DNA of 64,000 nt from Ampullaceana balthica. Its lineage: Eukaryota > Mollusca > Gastropoda > Lymnaeidae. The translations under genes were made by a program, and so were the position numbers. Each line of letters opens with the position of its first letter. The first letter of the stretch is position 1. The notes below the pieces were generated by a model. That model was not told the origin of the DNA, did not search any database, and saw only the letters and a list, made by a program, of their open reading frames with translations. This document shows positions 46,011 to 57,841 of the stretch, piece by piece. The stretch lies in NCBI GenBank assembly GCA_944989445.1, contig CALYLW010000329.1:152510-216509 (forward strand), read 5' to 3'.

Positions 46011-46232
46011 TTGCAGGAAATACAAATATTGAAAATGGAAGTTTTATATTTGAATGGGAAGAAGACTACAAATAAATATAACGAGGGTACGCGAATTTGT
46101 CTCATCTGCCAAACATGGCAAGCAAATTACAAAGCCATCAATTTGAAGCGACACTATGAACATGTCATGAAGACAGCATGGTTATATGCTGCAATCGGAA
46201 TTAAGAAAAAGCAAACTTGTCGAGTTAAATGA
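46011..46232 (+). pseudogene. BED-type zinc-finger fragment of a hAT transposase
   Basis: The frame reads RICLICQTWQANYKAINLKR then HYEHVM, a C-x2-C and H finger of the BED type found at the N-terminus of GTF2IRD2-like transposases. It stops shortly after, where a tandem repeat begins. It is too short for function. Confidence 0.55.
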
Positions 46233-46830
46233 ACCATTCAGTATATAAATAATGACCTATGTTGGACTGAAGCTGCTAATATAGTCACTATGTACACATA
46301 ATCATGTAGTATATAAATAATGAACTTTGTTGGACTGAAGCTGCTAATATAGTCAATGTATACACATAATCATGCAGTATATAAGTAATGCACTTTGTTG
46401 GACTGAAGCTGCTAATATAGTCACTGTGTACACATAATCATTTAGTATATAAATAATGACCTTTGTTGGACTGAAGCTGCTAATATAGTCGATGTAAACA
46501 CATAATCATGCAGTATATAAATAATGCACTTTGTTGGACTGAAGCTTCTAATATAGTCAGTGTACACATAATCATGCAGTATATAAATAAAGACCTTTGT
46601 GGGACTGAAGCTGCTACTATTGTGTCAATGTGTACACATTATCATGCAGTATATAAATAAAGCCCTTTGTTGGACTGAAGCTGCTAATAGTGTCATTGTG
46701 TAAACATAATCATGCATTATATAAATAATACCCCCTGTACACATAATCATGCAGTTTATAAATCAGGCCATTATTTGGATTGAAGCTGCTGATATAGAGT
46801 AAAATGTAAACAAATAATCATGCAATTAAA
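46226..46830 (+). repeat. About 67-bp minisatellite, 9 diverged copies
   Basis: Units carry CATGCAGTATATAAATAATG, CTTTGTTGGACTGAAGCTGC, TAATATAGTC and GTACACATAAT. Divergence and indels increase to the right. Each unit contains a TATATAAATA box-like motif. The array starts inside or right after the zinc-finger fragment. Confidence 0.85.
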
Positions 46831-47059
46831 AAAAAATGTCGCATTGAAGCAATATGGGTCACGACCACGCTCGCGAAGAACTATTGCTTTTATGAATATT
46901 TAAAAAAATTAAAAAAATATTTTATGTGAGTTAAATGATTTTAACTTTTGAATTGTTTTAACACTAAATGAATAGAAACCGTGCTTCGTATAGACTCGTG
47001 ATTCGGTGAACATTAAATGCTATGATTATGATTCTGCTGAGAAGCCTTGATTTGACATT

Positions 47060-47560
47060 GCACGTTTCTTTAGATCTGGATGGTAGCTTGTAGTTGTGGT
47101 ACGCTGAGGTTATGTCAGATGCCGATTACTGGTTACTGCTCGATGCTTTGATATTATGAATTCCTTCATGAAGTACAAAGATTCATGTGTAATTTTTGTC
47201 TGGAGTTATTTGGAACTATTATTGAAATACTTCCTCGATTCTCCTTTTAATAAATCCCCCTTTAGAATAAGTTCGTTAAGCTCCAGTAGTTCTTGCCTCA
47301 GTTGAAGTGACACTTTCCTTTCAGTAGTGTCTCCTGTTGACATATTCCGGACTTTAACTTATCATGTTTGCCTTTTGTTAATTCAGATTGCATTTGGATA
47401 CCGCGATGCAAACTCTTTTTTACTTTTTTCATAGTGTCGATGCAAATTGCCTACTTAGTAATTTGCAGGTATTTGGCAGGATAGACGAAATGGATTGCCG
47501 TCTTTATCAATCAAAACGCTAAGTCCTCTTTTCATTGTTATAGAAAACTTTTATTTTCTT
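47060..47560 (-). pseudogene. hAT transposase N-terminal fragment
   Basis: On the minus strand fragments read GLSVLIDKDGNPFRLSCQI, NLHRHYEKSKKEFASRYPNA and DTTERKVSLQLRQELLELNE, resembling the post-BED-finger region of GTF2IRD2-like proteins. Stops interrupt. Limits are approximate. Confidence 0.4.
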
Positions 47561-48306
47561 CTTGGATATAAAATTTTAAATAATAAATTATTCTAAAGGG
47601 GGATTTTAAATAATAAATTAATAACTTTAGTAAAAACTAAACAACAGTAAAGGTCAATACTTCGAAATTCGAATTTATCACCAACCAATCAGAACCAATC
47701 GCTCCCTACAACTTTTAAACTTAAAGTCCATCATAAATCATTTTCAACCCTATGTTTGGGTCAAGTTTTTTTTTGGACGTTCATTTATTTTTTTTGATAT
47801 TATAAATATCAAATGAAAATTTTTATTTCAAAAATTGTTCGCTAGGTGCAAAGAGGTTTAATAGTTTATTTGACAGAAGGATTTTGATAATCACATTTAT
47901 ACAATATTAATAACTTGTCAGATGCTTTTCATAAACTTCACCATTCTAGTTTAATTTTAAAAGATCAATTTGAGGAGGGGTGGCTTTCTGACCACTTACA
48001 GTGGATTTAAGATTTCCTAAATAATGGATATCCTTCAGGGCTCAAGTTAATTAAAATGCTTATTTAGAGTTAGTTAAATTATAAATCTAGGTCTATGTGT
48101 AGTAAGTATTAGTTTTAGTGTAAAACCCCCCCAAAAAATAAAATTGAATTATCGCACATTTATCGTACATTATGACGTATTTTGTTCAGAGGGAGAGAAG
48201 TTTTGTGGTTTATTTTTGTACATTTATATTACACTATCTCTCAAACTATGTTTATAGTTGAAATATCACATGACCGGTCTAGTAATAATTAAATAATAAC
48301 TTTTAG

Positions 48307-48430
48307 GTCTGGGAAAACTGCTGCGACAACTTTGCCCCCTGCTGGGACAACTTTGCCAAATGATGTGACAACTTTGACACCTGATGTGACAACTTTGTCA
48401 CCTGTTGTTAAAGTTTACCCACCTGCTTAA
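48307..48430 (+). repeat. 24-bp repeat encoding a Thr/Pro-rich stretch
   Basis: Four 21-24 bp units centred on TGTGACAACTTTG lie after an ACTTTTAG acceptor-like site. One frame is open: TAATTLPPAGTTLPNDVTTL then TPDVTTLSPVVKVYPPA and TAA at 48428-48430. The pattern resembles the tandem Thr repeats of mucin-like proteins, so this may be a terminal exon. No partner exon was found. Confidence 0.4.
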
Positions 48431-49084
48431 GGCAACTTCATCTAAACTCAACACCCCACCCCCCAAGATAAGCCAATTTAAAGAAAATCATTTTAAAAAC
48501 GTAATTTTATAAAGATTTATTAGCTTTATCTGGGCCTAATTTTGTTAAACTTTAAATAGTTTTGTGCGAGTGTAAAGTTTTGTAGTGTAGTAGTTAGTGT
48601 TAGTGTGGAGTGTGTGTGAGAGATAGAGAGAGTGTGTCTATAAAGTAAATACATTAAATAATACTATTTATAAATAGAGTAATTTACGAATGAGGTTTAC
48701 GTTCAGTGCTGATAACTCCTGGGAAATTGTCCAAATCGTGGGGAATTTTTTAGCCAAACTTTGGAATTTGGAATTTATGAGGATTTGGCCTTAGATATGG
48801 GAATATTTGAGATTGACAAATTTTAAAAATTAAATACACACTTGAATGATAATAAAATAAAATGATTTGAAACATGCTCATTTTCAAATAAGAAATACTA
48901 TTTTTAGGGTGGGGGGGGAGAGGCTTTGTGACGTCATATTTGTTTATTTTTAGCGTGTCTGCTTTTTAAATTTTATTACGGATCTAAGTTTTTTTTGTTT
49001 GTTTTTTTGAAGTGTTGGCTAGGTTTTTCCCAAAATTGTCTCTGGCAGCACTGACCCAGTTCCAACTTTTAAGAAATGTAATCT

Positions 49085-49530
49085 TAATTCGTTTTTTTTT
49101 ATTAACCACGTTTTATTAACTCGCTTTCGTTCCTGTCACACTGTCCACAATTTTTTTCAAATCTGCCAACGTAAAATTGAACCTCTTCTGATGGTCCTAG
49201 AGATCTGAAAATTGGATGACAATGCATTGTATCAAAATTTCAGATTGATCGAATTGTACCGTTATTAAATTATTGAACTTTTTTGTTTATCTATAGTCTA
49301 TATATAAGCATCTGTACCGTTTGCTTTTGTTGACATCCATGAGTTCACCCGGTGACAGCATCACCATGTTTTTAAAACGTTGGGCGGGGGCGCTTGTGAG
49401 GTGTTTGGTAAAATAAATAGAGGTAAACAAATATTTTTAAAAACCACGTTTTTATAAGCGGACTAAAAAGAAGAAAATAATTTAAAACTTATAAGCTCAA
49501 GTACTTTAATTTAGTATGACTAAAATTGCG
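49085..49530 (+). repeat. Family unit plus half foldback (copy F5)
   Basis: The family unit (CTTCTGATGGTCCTAGAGATC, ATGACAATGCATTGTATCAA) leads to AGGTGTTTGGTAAAATAAATAG and one foldback arm with AAACCACGTTTTTATAAGCGG. The arm breaks off after ATGACTAAAA at about 49524, where unrelated sequence begins. Confidence 0.65.
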
Positions 49531-49779
49531 GACTCTACTGTTTGGTTCACATTGTTTACTTCCGCCATGCACTGGAGTAAATATCTGACAACTTATGACG
49601 CATTATTTCCAGTGTTGTTACGTGTAATTATTTGTGGTTTAAAATCCATCAAACATTTGAGGGTGGCGAGATTTCCTTTGCTGGACCTTTGCATGAGAGC
49701 GGACCAACATTTCATTATTTTTTTATCAATATTTGTTTGCTCCATTTCGAATTTGAAAATAATTTTTCACCTACTTCCG

Positions 49780-50537
49780 GGTCAAGATGGTGACACTTCC
49801 GGTTCAAGATGGCGTCACTTCCGTTTCCGGTTCAAGATGGCGGCACTTCCGTTTTCGGTCCAAGGTGGCATGGTTCCGGTGGGTGGGTGCCAAGATTGCG
49901 ATGTGACACGTGTTGGACAAGATGGCCATTGGGACACGTGGTTGAGGTGGATCCAAGATGGCGACCGGCTTGTCATGTGATGTTGGTAAGGGGAAAATTA
50001 TCGTGTAATTGAGTAGGTATTTAAACGTCTTTGTTATTTCCCTTTGTTTTGGAATTTAAACAACTTAATTTCCCTTTATTTTATTTAATTAAATTTTAAT
50101 TTAAGGGGCAATAATCGGGTAATGAACTAAGTATTTAAAGTGTTATTTCCCCTTTTTTGACTTGTGTTTGTGACAATATGGTGACCCGGACACGTGGTGG
50201 ATCCAAGATGCCGACCGGCAGGTCAGGTGATGGTGGTAAAGGACAATAATCGTGTAATTGAATTTAAAAACTTAATGCGTGTAACGAATTAAGTATTTCA
50301 AGAGTTATTTCCCCTTTTTTGACTTGTGTGTGTGTGTGTTTGCCAAGATGGCAATCGGGACACGTGGTTGGACAAGATGGCGACCGGCTGGTCAGGTGAT
50401 GGTGGTAAAGGACAACAATCGTGTAATTGATTTTAAAAACTTAATTTTCCTTTATTTTATTTAATTAAATTTCAATTTAAGGGGCAATAAGCGTGTAATG
50501 AATTAAGTATTTAAATAGTTATTTCCCCTTTTTGACT

Positions 50538-50540
<3 letters not shown>
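49780..50540 (+). repeat. Irregular repeat with many CAAGATGGCG motifs
   Basis: Segments beginning near 49952, 50205 and 50372 repeat AAGATGGCGACCGGC, AGGTGATGGTGGTAAAGGAC, AATAATCGTGTAATTGA and AGTTATTTCCCCTTTTTTGAC in the same order with internal length differences. A tight cluster of GGTTCAAGATGGCG motifs lies at 49780-49860. The open frame 49516-49980 spans two unrelated repeats and is not believed to be a gene. Confidence 0.7.

Positions 50541-50573
<33 letters not shown>
50541..50573. repeat. (TG)n(TA)n microsatellite
   Basis: A run of TG dinucleotides changes to TA dinucleotides and ends in ATATAAACAG. It closes the repeat to its left. Confidence 0.8.
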
Positions 50574-50579
50574 AACAGT

Positions 50580-52430
50580 TCCTTTGACATACAGACACAT
50601 AAAGATGACAGTACATGAAAAGACACCAGACTCTTTGTATACTTTACTTTAATTTAATAAAATAAAATAAAGGGAAATTAAGTTTTTTAATTCAATTACT
50701 CGATTAGTCGTAACTATGGTAAACACTAGTCTAGCGTAATAGTAGTCAATTATTAACATATATATTTGTTTTAATAAATATTGTTTTCCTTGGTCCTTAT
50801 AAAAATAAATGTCTTGGTATTTATTAGTAATAAACTTACACTAAGCTTTTGACTTTAATTATAATTACATCATTAGTAATAGTAGTAATTAGTATGAAAT
50901 AATAAGGTTCACGGACGAACGAGCAAATGTCAAATGACCTAGAACTAGAGCATCAGAGCAGAGTCACTAATTCATTTAAGTTACATCAATCATACTCGCA
51001 AGGACGTTCCATTTCGCATAATATAATATATCACATAATTTAACATTATATTGATGATAATCTAATAGAAAAATTTTAATAAATAAGCCTATGTATTTTT
51101 TAAAATGAGGGTAATCTGTGGTTCGATAGTGGGAGCCGTATACAATTTTATTAATACTAGTACTAGTCCTATCAAAAGTATATTTAATATACATTGTTTT
51201 CATTGGTTCATCCCTATATATATTGCGCCTAAGCGCGTCTGTGTGTGGGTGCTCGCTATGCGTGGTAACTCCCGAAAATAAAATAAATTATTGAAAATTA
51301 AGACGTAAAATAATAAACATTTTGGTGTCGAGATTAACAAGACGGCGTTTATCGCCATAAAATATTGTGACGTGACGTAATAGTTCGAGCTCAGATTAAT
51401 TTGTAAAATGGAAACAAAGTAAAAAGAGCCGCGGTTATTTCAATGAAATGTGATTTTTTTAATGGTACTCTATCTGTTTGTGTGTTTATGTTTGTGTGTG
51501 CAAGTGTGTGAATAAAGTGAGTGTGTGTGTGTCTATGTTGTGAACTAAATGTGATGCAACGGTTCATTTTTATGTCTGGTAATGTTGCGCCTCTAACAAG
51601 GTTACGTATATCTTTTTTAAAAATTTTAAATAATTAATATATATTTGCAAATTACATCTTTACACTGTTTTCTTTATGTATTTTCCAGATGTATGTCATC
51701 CAGCCGTTCGAAAAATGTATTTGCTTTAATCTTTCTCCAACAGTCTACATTTATGTACAACGTTAATCTACCTAACGTTCTGTTTACAAACCATAGTCAC
51801 TGTTTTCTTTAGTATAATAATATTTTAGCAATTATTTTATTTATTATCAAATACACAGTATCATTTTACCACTTTTCGTAATATCCTCATATATGCTTAA
51901 ATTTAAATACTGTATGTATTTGACATTTTAAAAATTAGTTGTAAATAATCAAATAATAATAATGTATTCTATGTATTAGAGATAAAAGGCACAAGAGTGA
52001 AACCAGATACCGACCGAACACTATAGCTCAGCCACTGTTAATATTCTTTTTGTATTAATTAATCAACATGCAAGGTAAATTGAATTTATAAATAGAAAAA
52101 TGCGTGAAGCAAGTGATTAGTGATGAAAGAGGTGGAGATTTATTTTACTTCTAAATAGTTTACGTGATTTTTCTCTGGAACGATTGCTCCATAAACTGCT
52201 CCCCACGCCCCCACCCCCCACCGCCAAAAAAATAAATTAAAAAAAATTTATTAAAAAAAAACATTTAATAAAGAAAAAACAACAACAGATGGATTGAACA
52301 AAAATAATGGTCGGTACTGTTAGAGATGAAAATGGGTTATATATAGAAGTTATATGCATGGACCTAAGAGTGTAGGTAATAAGTAGAACAGTTATTTTTA
52401 TATTGAGTTAGTACAAAAAAACTAATTGGA
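50580..52430. other. AT-rich, no supported gene
   Basis: No exon or known element was recognised. A TG-rich segment is at 51470-51535. Confidence 0.5.
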
Positions 52431-52433
52431 ACC

Positions 52434-52492
52434 TAAAGCGTGTTGGCGCCTTCGATAATATAGAATGCACCAACAAAGTGACCACGTTGCAA
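52434..52492 (+). repeat. Orphan copy of a Helitron coding segment
   Basis: Some 59 bp (GTGTTGGCGCCTTCGATAAT and AATGCACCAACAAAGTGACC) repeat 53049-53105 with about six changes, including a TAG stop. It corresponds to the CWRLREYRMHQQSDH segment of the Helitron protein. The flanks are unrelated. Confidence 0.7.
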
Positions 52493-53021
52493 TATTAATT
52501 ATACATTTAATTTTCGATATCAATGTATAACATCCCTTATTCGGTGTATGCGATTAACAATTGGTTTCTGTGATGCGTTTTTAAAACCAAATCTATTTGT
52601 CAAGTTATGTTTCAGTTTAGAGTTTGCTTTTTCTTTTATAGTTTTAAAAAAATACTTACAAATCTGACAAACCACAATAGTTTTTGTTATATGCATCTTA
52701 GACTGAATTTGAAAAACTTTGCATTTAAAATTGATCTTTTATCATGTGACAAACTTTGCTTATTACGTTTCATGAAAATAAATAGTTCTTTGTTATTCAC
52801 ATTTGCAGATAGTTTCATTTTATTGTTTACATGTTTTTGATAATGTGTTGGTAATAATGTATGGACCAATGGATGCATAAAATGACAAGTCATAGTAGAT
52901 CTGGAAAAGGTGCTGACTTAACAGTAATGAAAATGTTTATGTGAATTCCTAAAACGTGTATATTAAATTGTAAATACGATTAACTCTTGATACTTTAATG
53001 TTTTCTTTTATCCTGTAACAT

Positions 53022-53664
53022 TTGGAAACTCGATATGTGAGTGCACCTGAAGCATGTTGGCGCCTTCGAGAATATCGAATGCACCAACAAAGTGATCACG
53101 TTGAAAAATTACATGTCCATCTGGAGGATAAGCACACTGTTTACTTTATCCAAGGCAGTGAAGCTGCAGCTGTACACAAGAAAGCTACCAAGTCAAAACT
53201 GCTGGCTTGGTTTCAGCTTAACAAACATGATGCTAATGCATGGTCATATTTATACATTGAAATTCCAGAGCATTATACATGGTATAATAAATTGTCCAAA
53301 TGGAAACCGCGTCAAAGAGGGCATCACACTACCATAGGTCGAATGTTTACAGTCAGCCCTACAGACAGGGAGAAGTTGTTTCTTCGCATTCTCCTTTTAC
53401 ATGTTCCAGGAGCTACTTCCTTTGAAGATTTAAGATCTGTAGAAGGTCACCCTGTACCTTTTCCTACATTCAAAGGGGCTAACTGATGATGACTCAGAAT
53501 GGGATACATGCCTACATGAAACATGCCCATACATCTTCGCCAATTATTTGCTTTTATTTGTATCATGTGTGAACCTACCGATCCACCAGCATTGTTTCAC
53601 AGACATCAAGATAATCTTATGGAAGATTATCACAGAAGTTTCTATAATAGAGAAAGTACTTGAA
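53022..53664 (+). pseudogene. Helitron Rep-helicase fragment, broken
   Basis: The frame covers PEACWRLREYRMHQQSDHV, VHLEDKHTVYF, YLYIEIPEHYTWY and RILLLHVPGATSFEDLRSVE, the region just before the Helitron helicase. Near 53478 a frameshift leads to LTDDDSEWDTCLHE. Near 53525 another leads to HLRQLFAFICIMCEPTDPPA and LFHRHQDNLMEDYHRSFYN, then a stop. It is one contiguous relic with two indels. The Walker A region and 3' end are missing because a foldback arm follows at once. Confidence 0.85.
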
Positions 53665-53667
53665 GTA

Positions 53668-53775
53668 CTAATATTAAAGTACTTGAACTAATAAGTTTTA
53701 AATTATTTTCTTCTTTTTAGTCCGCTTATAAAAACGTGGTTTTTAAAAATCATTTTTTTTTACTTCTATTTATAA
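53668..53775 (-). repeat. Half foldback (copy F6)
   Basis: Right-arm sequence only: AAAGTACTTGAACTAATAAG, TAGTCCGCTTATAAAAACG and TTTACTTCTATTTAT. It sits exactly where the Helitron relic ends, suggesting the foldback element broke or replaced its 3' part. Confidence 0.65.
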
Positions 53776-54221
53776 AAAAGTTTCATTCATCTATTTTAAG
53801 ATTCTTAGAAGTTCAAAAAATATTTTAATGAAAAGTTCATTTTTTATTTCCTTACTAGATGTTTGATTCTTTTTTGTATGTTTGTAAGTGAGAAAATTTC
53901 ATATGGCCTCTTGCTGTGACAACCCAGCAAGTAGGGTGCTAGATAAACAAAATGGACGTATCCTACTCTACTCTGATTATGTAGCGTCAAGGGCCGAAAA
54001 CAGCCTTATAAAGTAAAAAGCCTTACAAAATAGCGCTATGATAGCTAAAATATAACATATATAAATGCATTTAATAAATTAAAAACCTAAGTTCTCACAA
54101 GAAAATTAAAATTCGCAGTGAAATGATATACGTGCTAAGACTGCAGGATTACCTTTTTGCGTTATATTATTTCTCTTGTAACAATTCTTTATGACTATAT
54201 GATGATTTTTGGTGAACTCAA

Positions 54222-54812
54222 ATGTCAACAAATGTCATTAAAAACCTACAAGTAAAACCTAAACCGCCTAGCCTACATGGAAATTCTAAAGAGCAATGCT
54301 GGAAATATTTTGGTGGCCTATTCTCTGCTGATGGGAGAAATGTAGACGTAGGTCGAGTTTATCTTCAGCTGTGTCTCACTGCTCCGCAGTCATTTGGTGA
54401 CAAGGGTCACATTTCAAAAGTAAGCAATTTTGCCGCAATTTCATCAAGTGGCAATATGAATCTTCACTTAAGTGTCAAGCACAATGTGTCAGTACAAAGT
54501 CAATAAAAGTCAATAAAATTTTGGGATGTTTCCGTAAGTATTGAGAAGGCAACAGTCAATGTCAGTCAACATCAAGTCATGAACTGACAAGAGATATTGT
54601 TATCTGGTTCTTTAGAGACTTGCTCGCCTTTGAAAATGTGGCTAAAGATGGTTTTGTTGACTTCTTCAAAATTAATTGCCCGTCTCTCAACAACATACTG
54701 GCACCTGTAACACTTGCTGTAACATCCCTGGATGATGTTTACGAATATTTTGCTGCAAATGTCAATTTACGGAGAAATCCGGCTAATCCGGATATCAGCC
54801 GAAAAATTGTGT
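54222..54812 (+). pseudogene. ZBED4-like hAT transposase fragment
   Basis: The frame 54222-54506 carries a BED-finger pattern: CWKYFGGLFSADGRNVDVGR, then VSNFAAISSSGNMNLHLSVK and HN. After a break, 54614-54770 reads DLLAFENVAKDGFVDFFKIN and LAPVTLAVTSLDDVYEYF, the segment that follows in ZBED4-type proteins. The rest is missing and no terminal repeats were found. Confidence 0.6.
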
Positions 54813-54814
54813 AA

Positions 54815-55370
54815 GCCAGCCGAAATTTAAAAAAATATTCGGCTGGCAGGTCTACACAGACCTGAAGTCAAAGAGTCAAGATATTAAATCATAAAACGCA
54901 ATGATTTAAGAGAAATTACACATAACAGATAACAAGTATTACATCACATACCTCCCGCAAAGATTGATTCAGTCATAAATATATTTATTTAACTAGACAA
55001 ATGGACACAAAACAATGATGCGTTGTTTTCATTGAAAAATTTATTTTAAAATTTTGTATCCAAGTAGATGAGTTGTTTCATTAAACTGCGTTTCCATTCT
55101 AAGAAGTAGATCGAAAATTTCAAAGAATGAACAATAAAATTAAATAATTAGATTTTTTTTTCAAAGTCCTCTCTTGTAAACTGTTGTTTTTCCTTCACTA
55201 TCCTACCTGTAATAGTCAGAAAAGGGTTAGAATGAAATGTTTAGATGCTGAAATTGTGTTGTTACATGGTAAACTTGCAGTCGGATATGAACATGGGCGC
55301 AGAATTATAATTAACAATGACGTATCTAGCTTCAACAAAATTACACACAATATTTGTTTTCTTTGTTTTA
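54815..55370. other. 3' flank of the VWA gene
   Basis: Non-coding sequence downstream of the minus-strand VWA terminal exon. AATAAA-type signals on the minus strand occur (TTTATT at about 55030), but none can be assigned. Confidence 0.4.
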
Positions 55371-55373
55371 TAC

Positions 55374-56548
55374 CTATATAACAGGACATGCTTGTTGGAT
55401 CACGGAATTCACAATTTTTTTCAGAGCATCAACGTCGTCAGTTTTGAAGACATTACTAGCACTACTTGCAATAGCCGAAAGCTCGGAGTCTACAGCAGCC
55501 CCAATACCCACAGCGTTGATGGTATAACCTTGATCTTTAACACGGTTGGCAGCTTGTTGGGCTAAATTCAAAATATTAAGAGTAAATAATATGTTATATT
55601 CAAAAATATCAAATGAAAACATTTGGTAGAGAAATAGGTCAAGAAGAAAAGCTTTACGTTTAAATTTCACACACTTTATCGATGGATTAAAAGCTTCGAA
55701 AAGTGTCCATGTTAAATTTTTACTAAACGAAGTTTATGTTAATTCCACAGCTTAACATAAGTTATCGACTTTTCTGGGAATACACATTTCAGAAAGTGTC
55801 GAGCTGAAACATTATAGTACAACTGTATCACGGAGAGGTTTTTTGTGAATCATGTTGTCTGCACTCTAGAGAGAAAGCTAACAGAGCATATCAACTGTTC
55901 TCATCAAATTTATAGTAGTAGTTTACTGAGGATTGGAGACAAAATATGTTGTCTTAACCAATTTTATCTTTTAAAAAATCTCTATTTATGAGGTTGTTTG
56001 CTTTTTTTTTGGACATACTTGGTCATGAAAGGTTGCCATTAAAGTAATGCAGTGCAGTATTTAAAAAAAATAATTTAGCAAATGAAAACATGAGAAATGC
56101 TTTGATTCTTAACTTTTGAACATAATTTAATATTCGTAAATTTACATAACCTGAATAATTTAAAATCAGCTGTAATTAAACTGATGTAAGTAAAACACTT
56201 TGTATTTTCCTCAAATAACAATAATGCATTGTAATGTTAAGAGAGCGGAATTCTGAATATTAAAAACTCAGGAACAAACTAAATATATGAAAATAAGTTT
56301 AAGCAAGTGCGAAATTTAAAAAAAAATGAATTGCTACAACATATTGACTCAGAGAAATATATTATTAACATTTTAAATAACTTACTCTTGGTCAGGTTGT
56401 CAGATTTGCCGTCAGTGATGACGATAACAGTTTTTAAAGAATTATTGCGAGAACCGGCAGCAGGAGAAAACATTCCATCGTTGATGATGAAGTCCAGAGC
56501 ATTGTAAGTCCTTGTGTGGACGCCCTTGTATGGAATAGCACTCAGATT
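55374..56548 (-). CDS. von Willebrand factor A domain protein, two C-terminal exons
   Basis: Exon A is 56548-56386, with acceptor TTATTATAG and donor GTAAGT. It reads NLSAIPYKGVHTRTYNALDF, then TVIVITDGKSDN, the beta-strand and TDG loop of VWA domains that completes the metal site. Exon B is 55561-55374. It joins in phase 1 and reads TQQAANRVKDQGYTINAVGI then GAAVDSELSAIASSASNVF, LKKIVNSVIQQACPVI and a stop. The G-x-T-x-T helix and the YTINAVGIG strand match collagen VI, matrilin and other extracellular adhesion VWA domains. The exon with the DxSxS motif is not found up to 58.2 kb, so it lies beyond the hAT insertion or outside the window. The protein is probably secreted and ends with this domain. 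Confidence 0.8.
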
Positions 56549-56549
56549 C

Positions 56550-57415
56550 TATAATAAAAATTATTTTTTTACATTTGATGCTTGGTATTAGCTACATGAC
56601 ATATAAAACATAAGAAAATCTAAAATATTCATAAATTTCAAATTGATCAATTTTCTTATTAGATAAACTAGCTAATATAACTGGCTTCAACCTGTTCTGT
56701 TTTATGGATCCCATTTCGTACCCCACCCAGTACGATCCCGTTGCGTCATGGGATCTCTTTCTAAAGCATAAAAATGTATTCTATTAACCATTATTCAATT
56801 AAGTTTTAAGATGTGTCGTGGAGGGGACAGACTCTATTCGTGAGGCTTTCTAAACAAAATATAATTCGATTTACGACAGCCAAGTGCGATGCCGCTGGAC
56901 CACCCCCCCCCCTCCAATAAATAAGGCTGACCCAAAGCAAAAATAAAGTCACATTTCTAGAATATTTGGGATCAACCCTGAATCAAGTGAATAATAAGAT
57001 TATATTACATAAATAATATTACAAATATTCGGGGTAAACCTTTAGAACTTGAACAATGTAAAAGATTCACTAATACTAAAGGAAATCTTGAAAATAAAAA
57101 CTGTAGGATTTTCAATAATAATGTATATAGGACCCCCAAAAAGAGAATCCACGTACTATTATTACTATTATTTTAATTTATAGTCTGATAAGTAATGGGT
57201 ACAATTTTGAAAAGATGTTTAAGGAAAATCTCTTTAAAATAACATATTGCTAGAATTTAAAAAAAAATCTTCATAAATTTTCCAGGACATGCAAGAATAA
57301 TGTAAATAATACGATTACTTTGAAATCAATTTACATTTAAATATAGGTTTGCATCACAAAAGCAATGATTACGAACTTTGAATTGACTTTAATTTTTGTG
57401 TAATCAAATATTAGT
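56550..57415. other. Intron of the VWA gene
   Basis: AT-rich with no exon recognised. A C-run precedes 56915. Confidence 0.5.
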
Positions 57416-57416
57416 A

Positions 57417-57841
57417 TTCAAAGTCATAGTAAAGTCATAGTAAAGTCATAGTAAAGTCATAGTAAAGTCATAGTAAAGTCATAGTAAAGTCATAGTAAAG
57501 TCATAGTAAAGTCATAGTAAAGTCATAGTAAAGTCATAGTAAAGTCATAGTAAAGTCATAGTAAAGTCATAGTAAAGTCATAGTAAAGTCATAGTAAAGT
57601 CATAGTAAAGTCATAGTAAAGTCATAGTAAAGTCATAGTAAAGTCATAGTAAAGTCATAGTAAAGTCATAGTAAAGTCATAGTAAAGTCATAGTAAAGTC
57701 ATAGTAAAGTCATAGTAAAGTCATAGTAAAGTCATAGTAAAGTCATAGTAAAGTCATAGTAAAGTCATAGTAAAGTCATAGTAAAGTCATAGTAAAGTCA
57801 TAGTAAAGTCATAGTAAAGTCATAGTAAAGTCATAGTAAAG
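57417..57841 (+). repeat. 11-bp satellite AGTCATAGTAA, about 38 copies
   Basis: The unit AGTCATAGTAA repeats without a single visible mismatch from about 57421 to 57841. Perfect homogeneity points to very recent expansion or ongoing slippage. It lies in the presumed first visible intron of the VWA gene. Confidence 0.95.

Noticed and set aside
49516..49980. Plus-strand frame of 154 codons
   Set aside because: It begins in a foldback arm and ends in the CAAGATGGCG repeat, with no coherent domain.
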